A model generated the notes under the pieces. The model worked only from the letters and a program-made list of their open reading frames with translations. It was not told the DNA's origin and did no database searches. Both the position numbers and the translations under genes were made by a program. Shown piece by piece: positions 26,243 to 34,923 of a DNA stretch of 64,000 bases. Source of the stretch: JBBSBY01 sp038205805 (GTDB taxonomy: Bacteria; Desulfobacterota; Desulfomonilia; Desulfomonilales; Desulfomonilaceae); NCBI GenBank assembly GCA_038205805.1, contig JBBRBO010000003.1:1-64000 (forward strand), read 5' to 3'. The first letter of the stretch is position 1. Every line of letters starts with the position of its first letter.

Positions 26243-26310
26243 GAATTTTCGGAGAGGAGTTTGGGGAGAAGCCCTCTTTCGAGATGGTTCTCCCCAATTT
26301 TACTTGGATT
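26243..26310 (-). repeat. Modular intergenic repeat, copy F (partial, reverse)
   Basis: The terminal hairpin is at 26261-26297, with GGGGAGAAGCC paired to GGTTCTCCCC. In reverse orientation it is followed by CCCCAAACTCCTCTCCGAAAATTC, given here as two parts: CCCCAAACTCC (about 26257-26267) is the single-copy empty site, and TCTCCGAAAATTC is the start of the distal module. It lies between the convergent ends of the second epimerase and nfnB, where its hairpin could also act as a two-way terminator. Confidence 0.75.
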
Positions 26311-27722
26311 TAGACGCCAAACGTATCGATCATGGACAATGCGGCTTTGCGGCCTGCTCCCATTGCCAAGATAACCGTTGCGGCTCCGGTCACGATGTCT
26401 CCGCCGGCCCAGACGCGATCCTTTGATGTCTTGCCGTTTTCAAGATCAGCAACAATGTTGCCCCACTTATTCGTCTCAAGATTCCGGGTGCTGCTGGGGA
26501 CCAACGGGTTGGCGCCGTTGCCGATAGACACGATGACCGTGTCACATTCCATGTCGAAGTACTTGCCCTCGACGGGGACCGGTCTTCGGCGACCGGAAGC
26601 GTCCGGTTCACCCAAGGTCATTTCCTGGCAACGGAGGCCTGTGGCCCAACCTGTTTCATTGCCCAGGATTTCAATGGGAGCGGTCAGCAGCTTAAAGTTG
26701 ACACCCTCTTCCACTGCGTGATGCACTTCCTCTGAACGGGCCGGCAACTCTTCCATGGTTCTGCGGTAGATAATGCTGACCTCTTCGGCCCCCAGGCGTA
26801 GCGCCGTGCGAGCGGAATCCATGGCCACGTTGCCGCCGCCGAACACCACCACTCTGCGGCCCTTGGCCACAGGTGTGTCGCTCTGCGGGAAGGTGTAGGC
26901 CTTCATGAGGTTCGCTCTCGTGAGGAATTCATTGGCTGAGTAGACGCCGTTCAGGTTCTCGCCCGGAATCTTCAGGAACAACGGAGCCCCTGCGCCGGAG
27001 CCGATGAACACTCCGTCAAATCTTTCCAGGAGGTCATCAACGGTCTCGATGCGGCCGATAACCCAATTTGTCTTGAATTCGACGCCTAAAGCCTGCAGCT
27101 CATCCACTTCACTGCGCACGATGGCTTTGGGCAAACGAAACTCAGGTATACCGTAGACCAGCACGCCGCCGAGCTGGTGAAGGGCTTCAAAAACCGTGAT
27201 CGCGATCCCTTTCTTGATGAGAGCGCCCGCCAGGGTCAAACCAGCGGGACCGGAACCGACTACGCCGACTTTGAGGCCCGTGGATTTCGCCGGTTCCGGG
27301 AGCTTACCGCCGCCGTGCACCGCCGCATAATCCGCCACGAAGCGTTCCAGACGACCAATGGCGCAGGATTCGCCTTTGCCCTTCTTAAAGAGCACACATT
27401 TAGATTCGCACTGAGATTCTTGGGGGCAAACGCGGCCGGCGATTCTGGGCAAGGCGTTCTTCTCTTTAACCTTCCATGCGGCGCCGATGTAATCGCCTTT
27501 CTTGACAAGTTCGATGAAGTCAGGAATATCCACTTCCACAGGGCAACCGCTCATACAATACGGCTTCTTGCACTGGAGACACCGACTGGCCTCCATAAGG
27601 GCCAAGTCATTCGAGTAGCCGAGAGCCACCTCATAAAAATTATGCGCCCGTTCAATGGCGTCCTGTTCCGGCATTTTCTGACGCGGCGCCTTGGGTTTTT
27701 TCGGTTTCTTTTCCTCCATCAT
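26310..27722 (-). CDS. nfnB: NfnB-like large subunit, NAD(P)-ferredoxin oxidoreductase / glutamate synthase small-subunit family
   Basis: A 470-residue flavoprotein of the GltD/NfnB family. The N-terminal iron-sulfur region has CLQCKKPYCMSGCP and CPQESQCESKC with a later Cys (ESCAIG), enough for two [4Fe-4S] clusters. It is followed by the FAD site GSGPAGLTLAG, the NADP site VVFGGGNVAMDSARTALRLG, and a C-terminal GGDIVTGAATV. The ATG at 27722 overlaps the nfnA stop (ATGA) and has GGGAGG upstream. With NfnA it should form the cytoplasmic bifurcating transhydrogenase coupling NADPH, NADH and ferredoxin. A sulfide dehydrogenase (SudAB) role is the main alternative, as sequence alone does not separate them here. 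Confidence 0.85.
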   Translation of the reverse strand: MMEEKKPKKPKAPRQKMPEQDAIERAHNFYEVALGYSNDLALMEASRCLQCKKPYCMSGCPVEVDIPDFIELVKKGDYIGAAWKVKEKNALPRIAGRVCPQESQCESKCVLFKKGKGESCAIGRLERFVADYAAVHGGGKLPEPAKSTGLKVGVVGSGPAGLTLAGALIKKGIAITVFEALHQLGGVLVYGIPEFRLPKAIVRSEVDELQALGVEFKTNWVIGRIETVDDLLERFDGVFIGSGAGAPLFLKIPGENLNGVYSANEFLTRANLMKAYTFPQSDTPVAKGRRVVVFGGGNVAMDSARTALRLGAEEVSIIYRRTMEELPARSEEVHHAVEEGVNFKLLTAPIEILGNETGWATGLRCQEMTLGEPDASGRRRPVPVEGKYFDMECDTVIVSIGNGANPLVPSSTRNLETNKWGNIVADLENGKTSKDRVWAGGDIVTGAATVILAMGAGRKAALSMIDTFGV

Positions 27723-28579
27723 GCGCCTCCCGGGAATGTGCACTTGCAACCTCTATCGGTCTCACGGAAGTTGTTCAAGGCTATTAGTTCCGGCCCTTTG
27801 TACATGGCCAGTCGTTTCATAAGAAGATCAAAATCCACCTTGGCTCCATCAAATTCCGGGCCGTCCACACAGCCGAACATAGTTTGGCCCCCGACTTCAA
27901 CCCGGCACGCGCCGCACATACCCGTGCCGTCAACCATGATGGGGTTGAGACTCACGACCGTGGGCAGATTGGCCGCTTTGGTGACATTACAGACGGCCTT
28001 CATCATGGGGACTGGGCCGATGGCGACACAGAGGTTTATTTGTTGTCCCTTATCGATAAGCCCTTGTAGGACCTGCGTGACGAAGCCGTGCACACCGTGT
28101 GAGCCGTCATCCGTGGAGATGATTTGCTCGTGACTGACGCTCTTCAGCTCGTCGGTCATGATCAAGAGGCCCTTAGTTCTCGCCCCTATAATTGAAATAA
28201 CGTGATTGCCCGCTTCATACATGGCTTTCGTGATAGGATATAGCGGGGCTACACCTATACCGCCGCCTACGCTTACCACCGTGCCGAATTTCTCGACGTG
28301 GGTCGGCTTGCCCAAGGGACCGCACAGGTCCAGCAAACGTTCGCCGACACACATGGTGCTCATGTAGTACGTGGTGGCGCCCACTTCTTGCCAAACGAGG
28401 GTAATCGTGCCCTTGTCCACGTCCTTATCGGCTACGGTAAGAGGAATACGTTCCCCTTCCTCGTGGGTTCTCAGGATGATGAATTGGCCCGGATGATGCG
28501 CGCGGGCGATGTCTGGAGCGGAAATAACGGCACGGCTGACACCCGGACCGATCCGCTCTTTCTCAAGGATCTCGAACAT
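27719..28579 (-). CDS. nfnA: NfnA-like small subunit, ferredoxin-NADP reductase family
   Basis: A 286-residue protein with an FAD domain (HPGQFIILRTHEEGERIPLT), an NAD-binding domain (GGGIGVAPLYP) and the C-terminal [2Fe-2S] site DGTGMCGACRVEV with a later Cys in MFGCVDG. The Asp before the Cys set fits the Asp/three-Cys ligation described for NfnA. A strong ribosome site (GAGGAGG) lies 7 bases before the ATG. It is coupled by a 4-base overlap to nfnB. The complex points to an anaerobic metabolism using reduced ferredoxin. Confidence 0.87.
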   Translation of the reverse strand: MFEILEKERIGPGVSRAVISAPDIARAHHPGQFIILRTHEEGERIPLTVADKDVDKGTITLVWQEVGATTYYMSTMCVGERLLDLCGPLGKPTHVEKFGTVVSVGGGIGVAPLYPITKAMYEAGNHVISIIGARTKGLLIMTDELKSVSHEQIISTDDGSHGVHGFVTQVLQGLIDKGQQINLCVAIGPVPMMKAVCNVTKAANLPTVVSLNPIMVDGTGMCGACRVEVGGQTMFGCVDGPEFDGAKVDFDLLMKRLAMYKGPELIALNNFRETDRGCKCTFPGGA

Positions 28580-28706
28580 GTACGAAACCTCCTCGGGATA
28601 AAAGCTGACTTATGATGCTGGAAGGATGGAATAGGTCGTATGAAGATCGCGCGTTAGCGTAACATGACAAGTGGCCCGGAATCAACGAAAAAATTCAGAA
28701 AAGCGT

Positions 28707-28729
28707 ATTGGGCCGCACACCGGGCCAAT
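28707..28729 (-). terminator. Likely terminator after the aminotransferase gene
   Basis: ATTGG-x-CC arms (28707-28714 and 28722-28729) form a GC-rich hairpin. On the minus strand it is followed by ACGCTTTTCTGAATTTTTTC. It sits between the end of the aminotransferase gene and the start of nfnA, so it could separate the two transcripts. Confidence 0.45.
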
Positions 28730-28778
28730 TAGCGGCGCTTGCTCCATACCAATTATGCGATAACGCAGCAGGTTGTTT

Positions 28779-29939
28779 TTAGGAAGCGGTCGGTAAGGCC
28801 TCCTTCATTGCAGCCAAGAGAAGCAATATGTTTTCCGGACGACTATTGTGTCCCATGAGACCGATGCGCCATACCCTGCCGGCCAGCTCACCCATGCCTG
28901 CAGCGATTTCGATGTTGTAATGTTGCAACAGGAAACCGGACACTACTTTACCATCCATACCGGTCGGGATGATGGGCGTCGTAAGACTCGGTAAGCGATA
29001 ACTCTTTTCTACCAAGCACTCGATTCCAAGCTCTTTCAGGCCCGACCACAAGGCTTGGGCGTTTTCACGGTGTCGGCGCCACCGATTCTCAAGCCCTTCC
29101 TCAGCGATAATCTGCAACGCTTCACGCAGCGCATAATTAAGATTGACCGGAGCCGTGTGGTGATAAATGCGCTCTTTGCCCCAGTATTTGCCCACCATTG
29201 TCATGTCGAGATACCAGTTGGCGACCTTGGTCTTACGGGAGTTGAGCTTATCGAGAGCCCTCGGACCAAGCGTCAGCGGCGAAATTCCCGGTGTGCAGCT
29301 CAAGCATTTTTGCGAACCGCTGTAGGCGATGTCCACATGCCATTTATCGAGAAAAACCGGGGCTCCGCCGAGACTCGTAACGGTATCCAAGAGGAGCAGG
29401 CAATCGAATTCGCGGCAGAGCTTTCCTATGCCGTTCATGGGCTGCATGGCGCCCGTTGACGTTTCGCCGTGGATAAGCCCTAAAAGTGCGGGCTTGTGTC
29501 TCTCCAGACCTTCGCCTATTTCCTCCTGACTGAACACGGCGCCCCATGGCTTCTCTAAACGGCGAACATCGGCGCCGTAGCGAGACGCCATGTCGCAGAG
29601 GCGTTCGCCGAAATAGCCGTTCACCCCAACCAGGACCACATCACCGGGCTCGACGCAGTTTGCGAGCGTCGCTTCCATGGCGGCGCTCCCGGTTCCGCTT
29701 ACAGGCAAGACAAATTCGTTATCCGTCTGCCAGACATACCTTAGCAGCTCCTGGTTCTCGTTCATGATCTCAAGGAATTTCGGGTCCAAGTGCCCGATTT
29801 CGTTCATAGCGAGGGCTAATCGCACCCTTGCGCTCATATTGGACGGCCCCGGCCCAAGAAGCAGTCGAGGCGGCGGATCCAACTGGGTCGGTGTGATTCT
29901 ATGAGCCTCGTTTACGGAAGGGATATCACGCATGGTCAT
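28779..29939 (-). CDS. Class V aminotransferase, alanine-glyoxylate / serine-pyruvate type
   Basis: A 386-residue PLP enzyme of the AGXT/serine-glyoxylate aminotransferase group. Markers are LLGPGPSNMSARV at the N-terminus, VSGTGSAAMEA, HGETSTGAMQP, the cofactor Asp in LLLDTVTSLGG, and the Schiff-base lysine Lys211 in YSGSQKCLS. The C-terminal GRVWRIGLMGH is typical. The start has AGGATAG upstream. Likely substrates are alanine or serine with glyoxylate or pyruvate; the exact pair cannot be told. It is transcribed towards nfnAB with a likely terminator between. Confidence 0.88.
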   Translation of the reverse strand: MTMRDIPSVNEAHRITPTQLDPPPRLLLGPGPSNMSARVRLALAMNEIGHLDPKFLEIMNENQELLRYVWQTDNEFVLPVSGTGSAAMEATLANCVEPGDVVLVGVNGYFGERLCDMASRYGADVRRLEKPWGAVFSQEEIGEGLERHKPALLGLIHGETSTGAMQPMNGIGKLCREFDCLLLLDTVTSLGGAPVFLDKWHVDIAYSGSQKCLSCTPGISPLTLGPRALDKLNSRKTKVANWYLDMTMVGKYWGKERIYHHTAPVNLNYALREALQIIAEEGLENRWRRHRENAQALWSGLKELGIECLVEKSYRLPSLTTPIIPTGMDGKVVSGFLLQHYNIEIAAGMGELAGRVWRIGLMGHNSRPENILLLLAAMKEALPTAS

Positions 29940-30020
29940 GAACTATCCTGAAATAAGGTATCAACGATGGAGTACGTGCCCACCGCTTACATTCACACGA
30001 GCCGTGCTACGCACATCCTT

Positions 30021-31151
30021 TCACGCGCACTGTATGCCGGATTTGCACTTTGCCGCTTGGAGATCGACGCCTTCGAGGTAAGCCCCCTTCAGCTTCGTCT
30101 CGTCCATTATAGCTTCAAACAGATTCACGTCCCCCATGTGCGCGCCTGAGAAATCTGCGCTCGTTAGGTTCGACTCTGAGAGATTCGCTCCCGGCATAAA
30201 GGCCCATACCGCATGTGCCGAAGACAAATTGGCGTCGGACAGGTCTGCGCCCGCCAAGTTAGCCTTGTAAAGATTTGCCCCGAAGAGATTTGCGGACACC
30301 AGATTTGCTGAGGTAAGGTGGGCCTCTGTGAGATCAGCGCCCACGAGATATGCTTTTGCTAGATCCGCTCCCACGAGCTTCGCCCCAGCCAATTTCGCGC
30401 GAGACAAGTCCGCCTTCGAGAGATCCGCGGCGGAAAGATCCAGACCCTCGGCCACGGCCTTTTCCACGAGCGCGGCCAAGCTTGTGCTTTCACCACAATA
30501 AATCGGCTCTTTTGATTTAGAGCGTATTTCGTACACTGGGAATGAGGTTTTTCCCCTTTCTTGAGGAGACGCCGAATAGTCTTTTTCGCCGGAGGATCCG
30601 AAATTTACTTTGGAGGGAGGCTGGGTGTATTTACCGGATTTGAGAAATGTGTCTTCGCTGGACTTGCCGCCGTTTGCGGCTGCGCCTGCGGAGAAGTCGG
30701 CGGTGGGGCGATAGAACTCGTCTTCCAAGCGGATTGTTTCGTCCTGTTCCGCTATCCTGTTCTCAATATCGTCCTGGGAGATAGCGCCCGCAAGCAACAG
30801 TTTTCTCAGGAGACTCTGCACTCCTCTGCTGGACAAGTTGTACTTCCGCATGAGATCCATATCGGTCCATCCGGCCCGAATGAGCCCGATTGCCTCTAAT
30901 GCGTCTATAACGGGCTTGGGCGGTCCCTGAGGAAAGGCTGTTTTGTCCAGATCTACAGTAGGGTCACCCGCATTGCAAGCGTTGCGTCTTTCCAACTCAC
31001 CCTGGCTAATAATCGCTGCAGAGACCAGTTTAGCGAAAAGGCGTTGTAAGTTTTGAGCCGTAAGTCCGAAGCGGGCCATGAGAGCTGCGTCGTTCGCTCC
31101 GCCACGAATAAGTTTCACTACTTCCAAAGCGTTTATCTTTAAAGTTTTCAT
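30021..31151 (-). CDS. Pentapeptide-repeat protein with two N-terminal helical modules
   Basis: A 376-residue protein. Two related modules of about 50 residues open it (ARFGLTAQNLQRLFAKLVSA and RKYNLSSRGVQSLLRKLLLA, each followed by a G/A-I-S-Q-x-E/D-L/I-x-x-R tail). They look like short helix-turn-helix-type units that I associate with deltaproteobacterial proteins. A low-complexity linker follows. From about residue 240 to 370 it has a run of pentapeptide repeats A(D/N)LxxA, such as SAADLSKADLSRAKLAGAKL, which should fold as a right-handed beta helix. No signal peptide or membrane helix. I chose the ATG at 31151, where the first module begins. Function unknown. Confidence 0.82.
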   Translation of the reverse strand: MKTLKINALEVVKLIRGGANDAALMARFGLTAQNLQRLFAKLVSAAIISQGELERRNACNAGDPTVDLDKTAFPQGPPKPVIDALEAIGLIRAGWTDMDLMRKYNLSSRGVQSLLRKLLLAGAISQDDIENRIAEQDETIRLEDEFYRPTADFSAGAAANGGKSSEDTFLKSGKYTQPPSKVNFGSSGEKDYSASPQERGKTSFPVYEIRSKSKEPIYCGESTSLAALVEKAVAEGLDLSAADLSKADLSRAKLAGAKLVGADLAKAYLVGADLTEAHLTSANLVSANLFGANLYKANLAGADLSDANLSSAHAVWAFMPGANLSESNLTSADFSGAHMGDVNLFEAIMDETKLKGAYLEGVDLQAAKCKSGIQCA

Positions 31152-31598
31152 GGAGCGCTCGATCAGGCGAAGTCGGTTTACGTTAGAGGAAACGCAAGCC
31201 GCGGGCATGAGATGGAAAACCGATCCCGTCTACGTTTGATGAATTCGTAGTACGCGCGAGGGCGCACGGAACATGTACTCGAGAGCTATGCCGCTCACCA
31301 TTGCGCCCAAAGTCTCCAAAGACGTATGGGAGATTTCCGCCGAATAATTGCGAATGACCGGTTGCTGCAAGATTATATGGATTTTTCTTATGAAAAACGA
31401 CAAGAATCTGCAAACCCACGAATATTTTTCCTGTTGAAGGAGAACATACATTGCTGCTTTCTCGAGGCGTGAGCGCAATCTCATTAACCGATTAGCTGTT
31501 GAAATTTCGAGCCGCTTCCCGGATACTATGGGAACGCGCATACGAAAATCCGCATTAGTAGGCGCTGATCGACGTCATATTCATGAACGGAAAAGGAC
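31152..31598. other. Non-coding region upstream of the pentapeptide gene
   Basis: I see no gene I can support. A minus-strand frame at 31230-31541 is hydrophobic in its middle part but lacks a family match and a clear ribosome site. Confidence 0.35.
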
Positions 31599-31769
31599 AT
31601 GACGCACACTGAAAACCCGGAGCAGGAAGAACGTGCGCCAAGTGAGCCACCGAGCTATTCCAACGATTCACTTGTGATCTCTCTCGATACTTTAGATCTT
31701 ACGGAGATTTCTCGGCAGCTCTTGGACGAAGAAGCCCGATCAACAAAGAGCGAGCAATCCGACGAATAG
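31599..31769 (+). CDS. Small acidic hypothetical protein
   Basis: A 56-residue frame with a good ribosome site (GGAAAAGGA directly before the ATG region). It is rich in Glu, Asp and Ser (MTHTENPEQEERAPSEPP, then SLVISLDTLDLTEISRQLLD), probably disordered apart from one helix. I do not recognise the family. It lies about 215 bases before glmM on the same strand. Confidence 0.45.
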   Translation: MTHTENPEQEERAPSEPPSYSNDSLVISLDTLDLTEISRQLLDEEARSTKSEQSDE

Positions 31770-31983
31770 CCTTTTGCCGTTATGCGCTTTAGATGCAAGG
31801 CCACCGCTCGCTTCCTTGGCAGGGCTATGTTTACACAATTGCCGGCGCATTAGATCTGCATTGTTACTATTTATAAACGAAATTGATACTCGGCGTCGCT
31901 ATTGATTGTGCTGGGATAGGGTTTCTACTATCAGCAGTATTTGGCCGAATTGCGGCGAATCCATTGATAGAGAAAGTGAACAC

Positions 31984-33333
31984 ATGGTGAAGAAACTCTT
32001 CGGCACCGACGGAATCCGGGGGCGTGCGCATCACCATCCCATCACAACGCAGATGGCTCAGCGTTTAGGGCACGCCGTTCCCATGGCGTTGAACCTGAAC
32101 GGCAAGAGGATGCGAGCGCTTATTTCTCGAGATACACGGGAATCCGGCGTTGCGCTCGAAAGCTCTTTAGCGAACGCCCTTGTCGAATCGGGCGCGGAGG
32201 TCCTGCTCACCGGGGTTCTTCCAAGTTCCGGGTGCGCTCTTCTTACCCGCCGCCATGGGTGTGACGCGGGAATCCTCGTGTCCGCATCACACAATCCCCC
32301 TTCAGACAATGGGTTGAAGTTTTTTCTGGAGAGTGGCTTGAAGTTCGACACGGCCTTGGAGCGACAGGTGGAACGGCATTTGGATGCACCGGAACTCAGT
32401 CACCGCTCAACATCCCCTGCGCCCGGGGCCGTGCGACGCCTCGATACAGCGGCTGAGGAGTATGTGCAGTTTCTCCGAACCTCGGCAGCGCCTGACATGG
32501 ATCTCAAGGGTTTGAGGCTCGCCCTGGACTGCGCCAATGGAGCGGCTTACCACGTGGCGCCTTTGCTGTTTGAGACGCTTGGGGCTACAACAAGACTCCT
32601 GGGTGTGCAACCCGACGGCCGGAACATTAATTTGGATTGCGGATCCGTTCATCCCGCTGCGTTGGCCGCGGAGCTAACCGGCGGTGACTACGCATTCGGC
32701 GCCGCATTTGACGGAGACGCGGATCGCGCCGTGTTCGTGGACAATACCGGCTGTGAATTACCGGGAGAGACCATTATCGGAATAGTAGCCCTGGACATGC
32801 TCCGTCGAGGGGTTTTACGCAATCGAGGCATCGCCGTGACGATCATGAGCAACTCCGGTTTGGACCGCACCATTGAAGACGCAGGCGGCTTCGTAGTGCG
32901 CACGCCTGTCGGCGACCGTCATGTCATCAACGCTATGAATCAATTCGGCTTTGCGTTCGGCGGTGAACCCTCGGGACATTTCATTTTTTTGGAGCACACC
33001 ACGTGCGGCGACGGCATTTTGGCGGTTCTTCACGTGCTTGCTATTATGCGAAGAACAGGAAAAAGTCTCGCCGAACTGGCGAATGAAATTCAGCGCTATC
33101 CTCAGGTGGTATGTAACGTGCCGATCCGTGTGAAACGACCTTTTTCAGAAGCCCCTCTCATTTCCCAAAGCATTAAGGAAGGGGAAACTAGGCTGAGAGA
33201 CAAAGGGCGCATTGTAGTGCGCTATTCCGGAACACAGCCGGTGTGCCGTGTGCTGGCTGAAGGGGAAGACATTCAGGAGCTGAACAGTATTGTAGCTGAA
33301 ATCACGTACGCAATTGAACAAGCGCTACAGTAA
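31984..33333 (+). CDS. glmM: Phosphoglucosamine mutase
   Basis: A 449-residue alpha-D-phosphohexomutase that converts glucosamine-6-phosphate to glucosamine-1-phosphate for UDP-GlcNAc synthesis. It opens KKLFGTDGIRGRA. The catalytic phosphoserine is Ser102 in SASHNPPSDNGLK, the magnesium loop is DGDADR (243-248), the sugar-specificity loop is GGEPSGH and the phosphate-binding loop RYSGTQPVCRV. I used the ATG at 31984 because the family N-terminus begins there; the frame is open upstream without homology. Its product feeds the two UDP-GlcNAc 2-epimerases and peptidoglycan. The phosphate loop has Tyr and Gln where RPSGTEP is usual, a mild variation. Confidence 0.94.
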   Translation: MVKKLFGTDGIRGRAHHHPITTQMAQRLGHAVPMALNLNGKRMRALISRDTRESGVALESSLANALVESGAEVLLTGVLPSSGCALLTRRHGCDAGILVSASHNPPSDNGLKFFLESGLKFDTALERQVERHLDAPELSHRSTSPAPGAVRRLDTAAEEYVQFLRTSAAPDMDLKGLRLALDCANGAAYHVAPLLFETLGATTRLLGVQPDGRNINLDCGSVHPAALAAELTGGDYAFGAAFDGDADRAVFVDNTGCELPGETIIGIVALDMLRRGVLRNRGIAVTIMSNSGLDRTIEDAGGFVVRTPVGDRHVINAMNQFGFAFGGEPSGHFIFLEHTTCGDGILAVLHVLAIMRRTGKSLAELANEIQRYPQVVCNVPIRVKRPFSEAPLISQSIKEGETRLRDKGRIVVRYSGTQPVCRVLAEGEDIQELNSIVAEITYAIEQALQ

Positions 33334-33483
33334 GCTCTTCAAGTATGATTCACCGGCGTGAGACGTCTCGACGCACAGCGCCGAGGAAGACGAAGCGCCC
33401 TTCCGGAGCGTGTCAGCGGCGTTGCAAGCTGTTGGCCACTTCCTGGTGAATGGTTACCGTTAATTTGTGCAGCGGAGGTACAC

Positions 33484-34812
33484 ATGCCACATATTGCGAA
33501 ACCCAGCGGAAAACTCGGAGTTCTCATTGTCGGACTGAACGGCGCAGTGTCATCGACGTTCATAGCGGGCGTTATGGCTATACGCCGCGAATTGGCGCTT
33601 CCCGTGGGCTCCATCACACAAATGCAGACGATTCGGCTCGGCGCCCGGAATGAGGATAGATTCCCTCACATAAAGGATTTCGTGCCGTTGGAGGCGCTTG
33701 ACGGCCTCCAGTTCGGCGGCTGGGATATTCGCGACGAAAGCTGCCGAGACGCCGCAGAAGCCGCTCGCGTCCTAAACAAAGAACATTTGGCCCTTATGGC
33801 GGAGGAACTCGAGGGCATACGACCGTACAAGGCCGTGTTCGATCAAACCTACGTCCGAAATCTCACCGGAGAATGGGTGAAACAGGCTCAAAGCAAGTTC
33901 GAGATGGTAGAGATGCTCCGTGAAGACATTCGACATTTTAAGGCGACTAACTCCCTGGAGAGAGCGGTGGTGATCTGGTGCGGCAGTACGGAAGTGTATT
34001 CGCTCCTGGAATCGTGTCACCAAAGCCTGTCCGCATTTGAGAAGGCTTTACGAGAGAGCGCCCCTGAGATCTCTCCGAGCATGATGTACGCGTATGCGGC
34101 CATAGCCGAGGCGTGCCCATTCGTAAATGGGGCGCCGAACCTCACCGTTGACGTCCCGGCGCTCTTGGAGTTCGCACAGCTCAAGCGGACTCCCTTAGCC
34201 GGCAAGGACTTCAAGACGGGACAAACCCTCATGAAAACCGTAATAGCTCCCATGCTGAAGGCCAGAATGTTGGGGCTGAACGGCTGGTTTTCTTCAAACA
34301 TCCTGGGCAATCGTGACGGCGAAGTCTTGGATGACCCTGCATCGTTCAAGACCAAGGAAGAGAGCAAGCTGTCGGTGCTGGACGGCATATTGCAGCCTGA
34401 CCTCTATCCCGATCTCTACGGCGATTTTTACCACAAGGTGTGCATCAATTATTATCCCCCAAGCGGCGACAACAAAGAAGGTTGGGACAATATTGATATA
34501 TTTGGGTGGCTCGGGTACCCCATGCAAATAAAGATAGATTTTCTGTGTCGAGACTCGATCCTCGCGGCGCCCATCGTGCTCGATCTTGTGCTCTTTATGG
34601 ATTTTGCCCAACGAGCGGGACTACTGGGCATCCAAGAGTGGCTGTCGTTTTATTTCAAGAGTCCCATGCACTCGGAGGGAATTGTTCCGGAGCATGATCT
34701 TTTCATCCAACTCATGAAGCTCAAGAACACCCTGCGCGAGATAATGGGAGAAGAGCCGGTCACGCACCTTGACCAGAAGGAAGATGTTGCGAAGAAAGAA
34801 AAAATAGCATAG
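33484..34812 (+). CDS. ino1: Inositol-1-phosphate synthase
   Basis: A 442-residue NAD-dependent myo-inositol-1-phosphate synthase that cyclises glucose-6-phosphate. The NAD-binding loop is GVLIVGLNGAVSSTFIAG; later family blocks include VVIWCGSTEVYS, NGAPNLTVDVPALLE, the central KTGQTLMKTVIAPMLKAR and SNILGNRDGEVLDDP. A good ribosome site (CGGAGG) precedes the ATG at 33484. The frame is open upstream but without similarity. It lies 150 bases after glmM and probably supplies inositol for phospholipids, a surface glycan or a compatible solute. Such synthases are uncommon in proteobacteria, so it may mark lineage or transfer. Confidence 0.92.
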   Translation: MPHIAKPSGKLGVLIVGLNGAVSSTFIAGVMAIRRELALPVGSITQMQTIRLGARNEDRFPHIKDFVPLEALDGLQFGGWDIRDESCRDAAEAARVLNKEHLALMAEELEGIRPYKAVFDQTYVRNLTGEWVKQAQSKFEMVEMLREDIRHFKATNSLERAVVIWCGSTEVYSLLESCHQSLSAFEKALRESAPEISPSMMYAYAAIAEACPFVNGAPNLTVDVPALLEFAQLKRTPLAGKDFKTGQTLMKTVIAPMLKARMLGLNGWFSSNILGNRDGEVLDDPASFKTKEESKLSVLDGILQPDLYPDLYGDFYHKVCINYYPPSGDNKEGWDNIDIFGWLGYPMQIKIDFLCRDSILAAPIVLDLVLFMDFAQRAGLLGIQEWLSFYFKSPMHSEGIVPEHDLFIQLMKLKNTLREIMGEEPVTHLDQKEDVAKKEKIA

Positions 34813-34923
34813 GATAAGGAGAATTGCTCCTGTTTTTGGAAGCCCCTTCAGCTAAATTGTCAGGAGTTGAGTGGGTAAATTTGTCGCCTTCACGTCACGA
34901 AACGCTCAATTTATTTGTAAAGA

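Noticed and set aside
27177..28133. 318-codon plus-strand frame opposite nfnAB
   Set aside because: The minus-strand genes have clear catalytic motifs and coupled starts; the plus-strand product has no recognisable domain.
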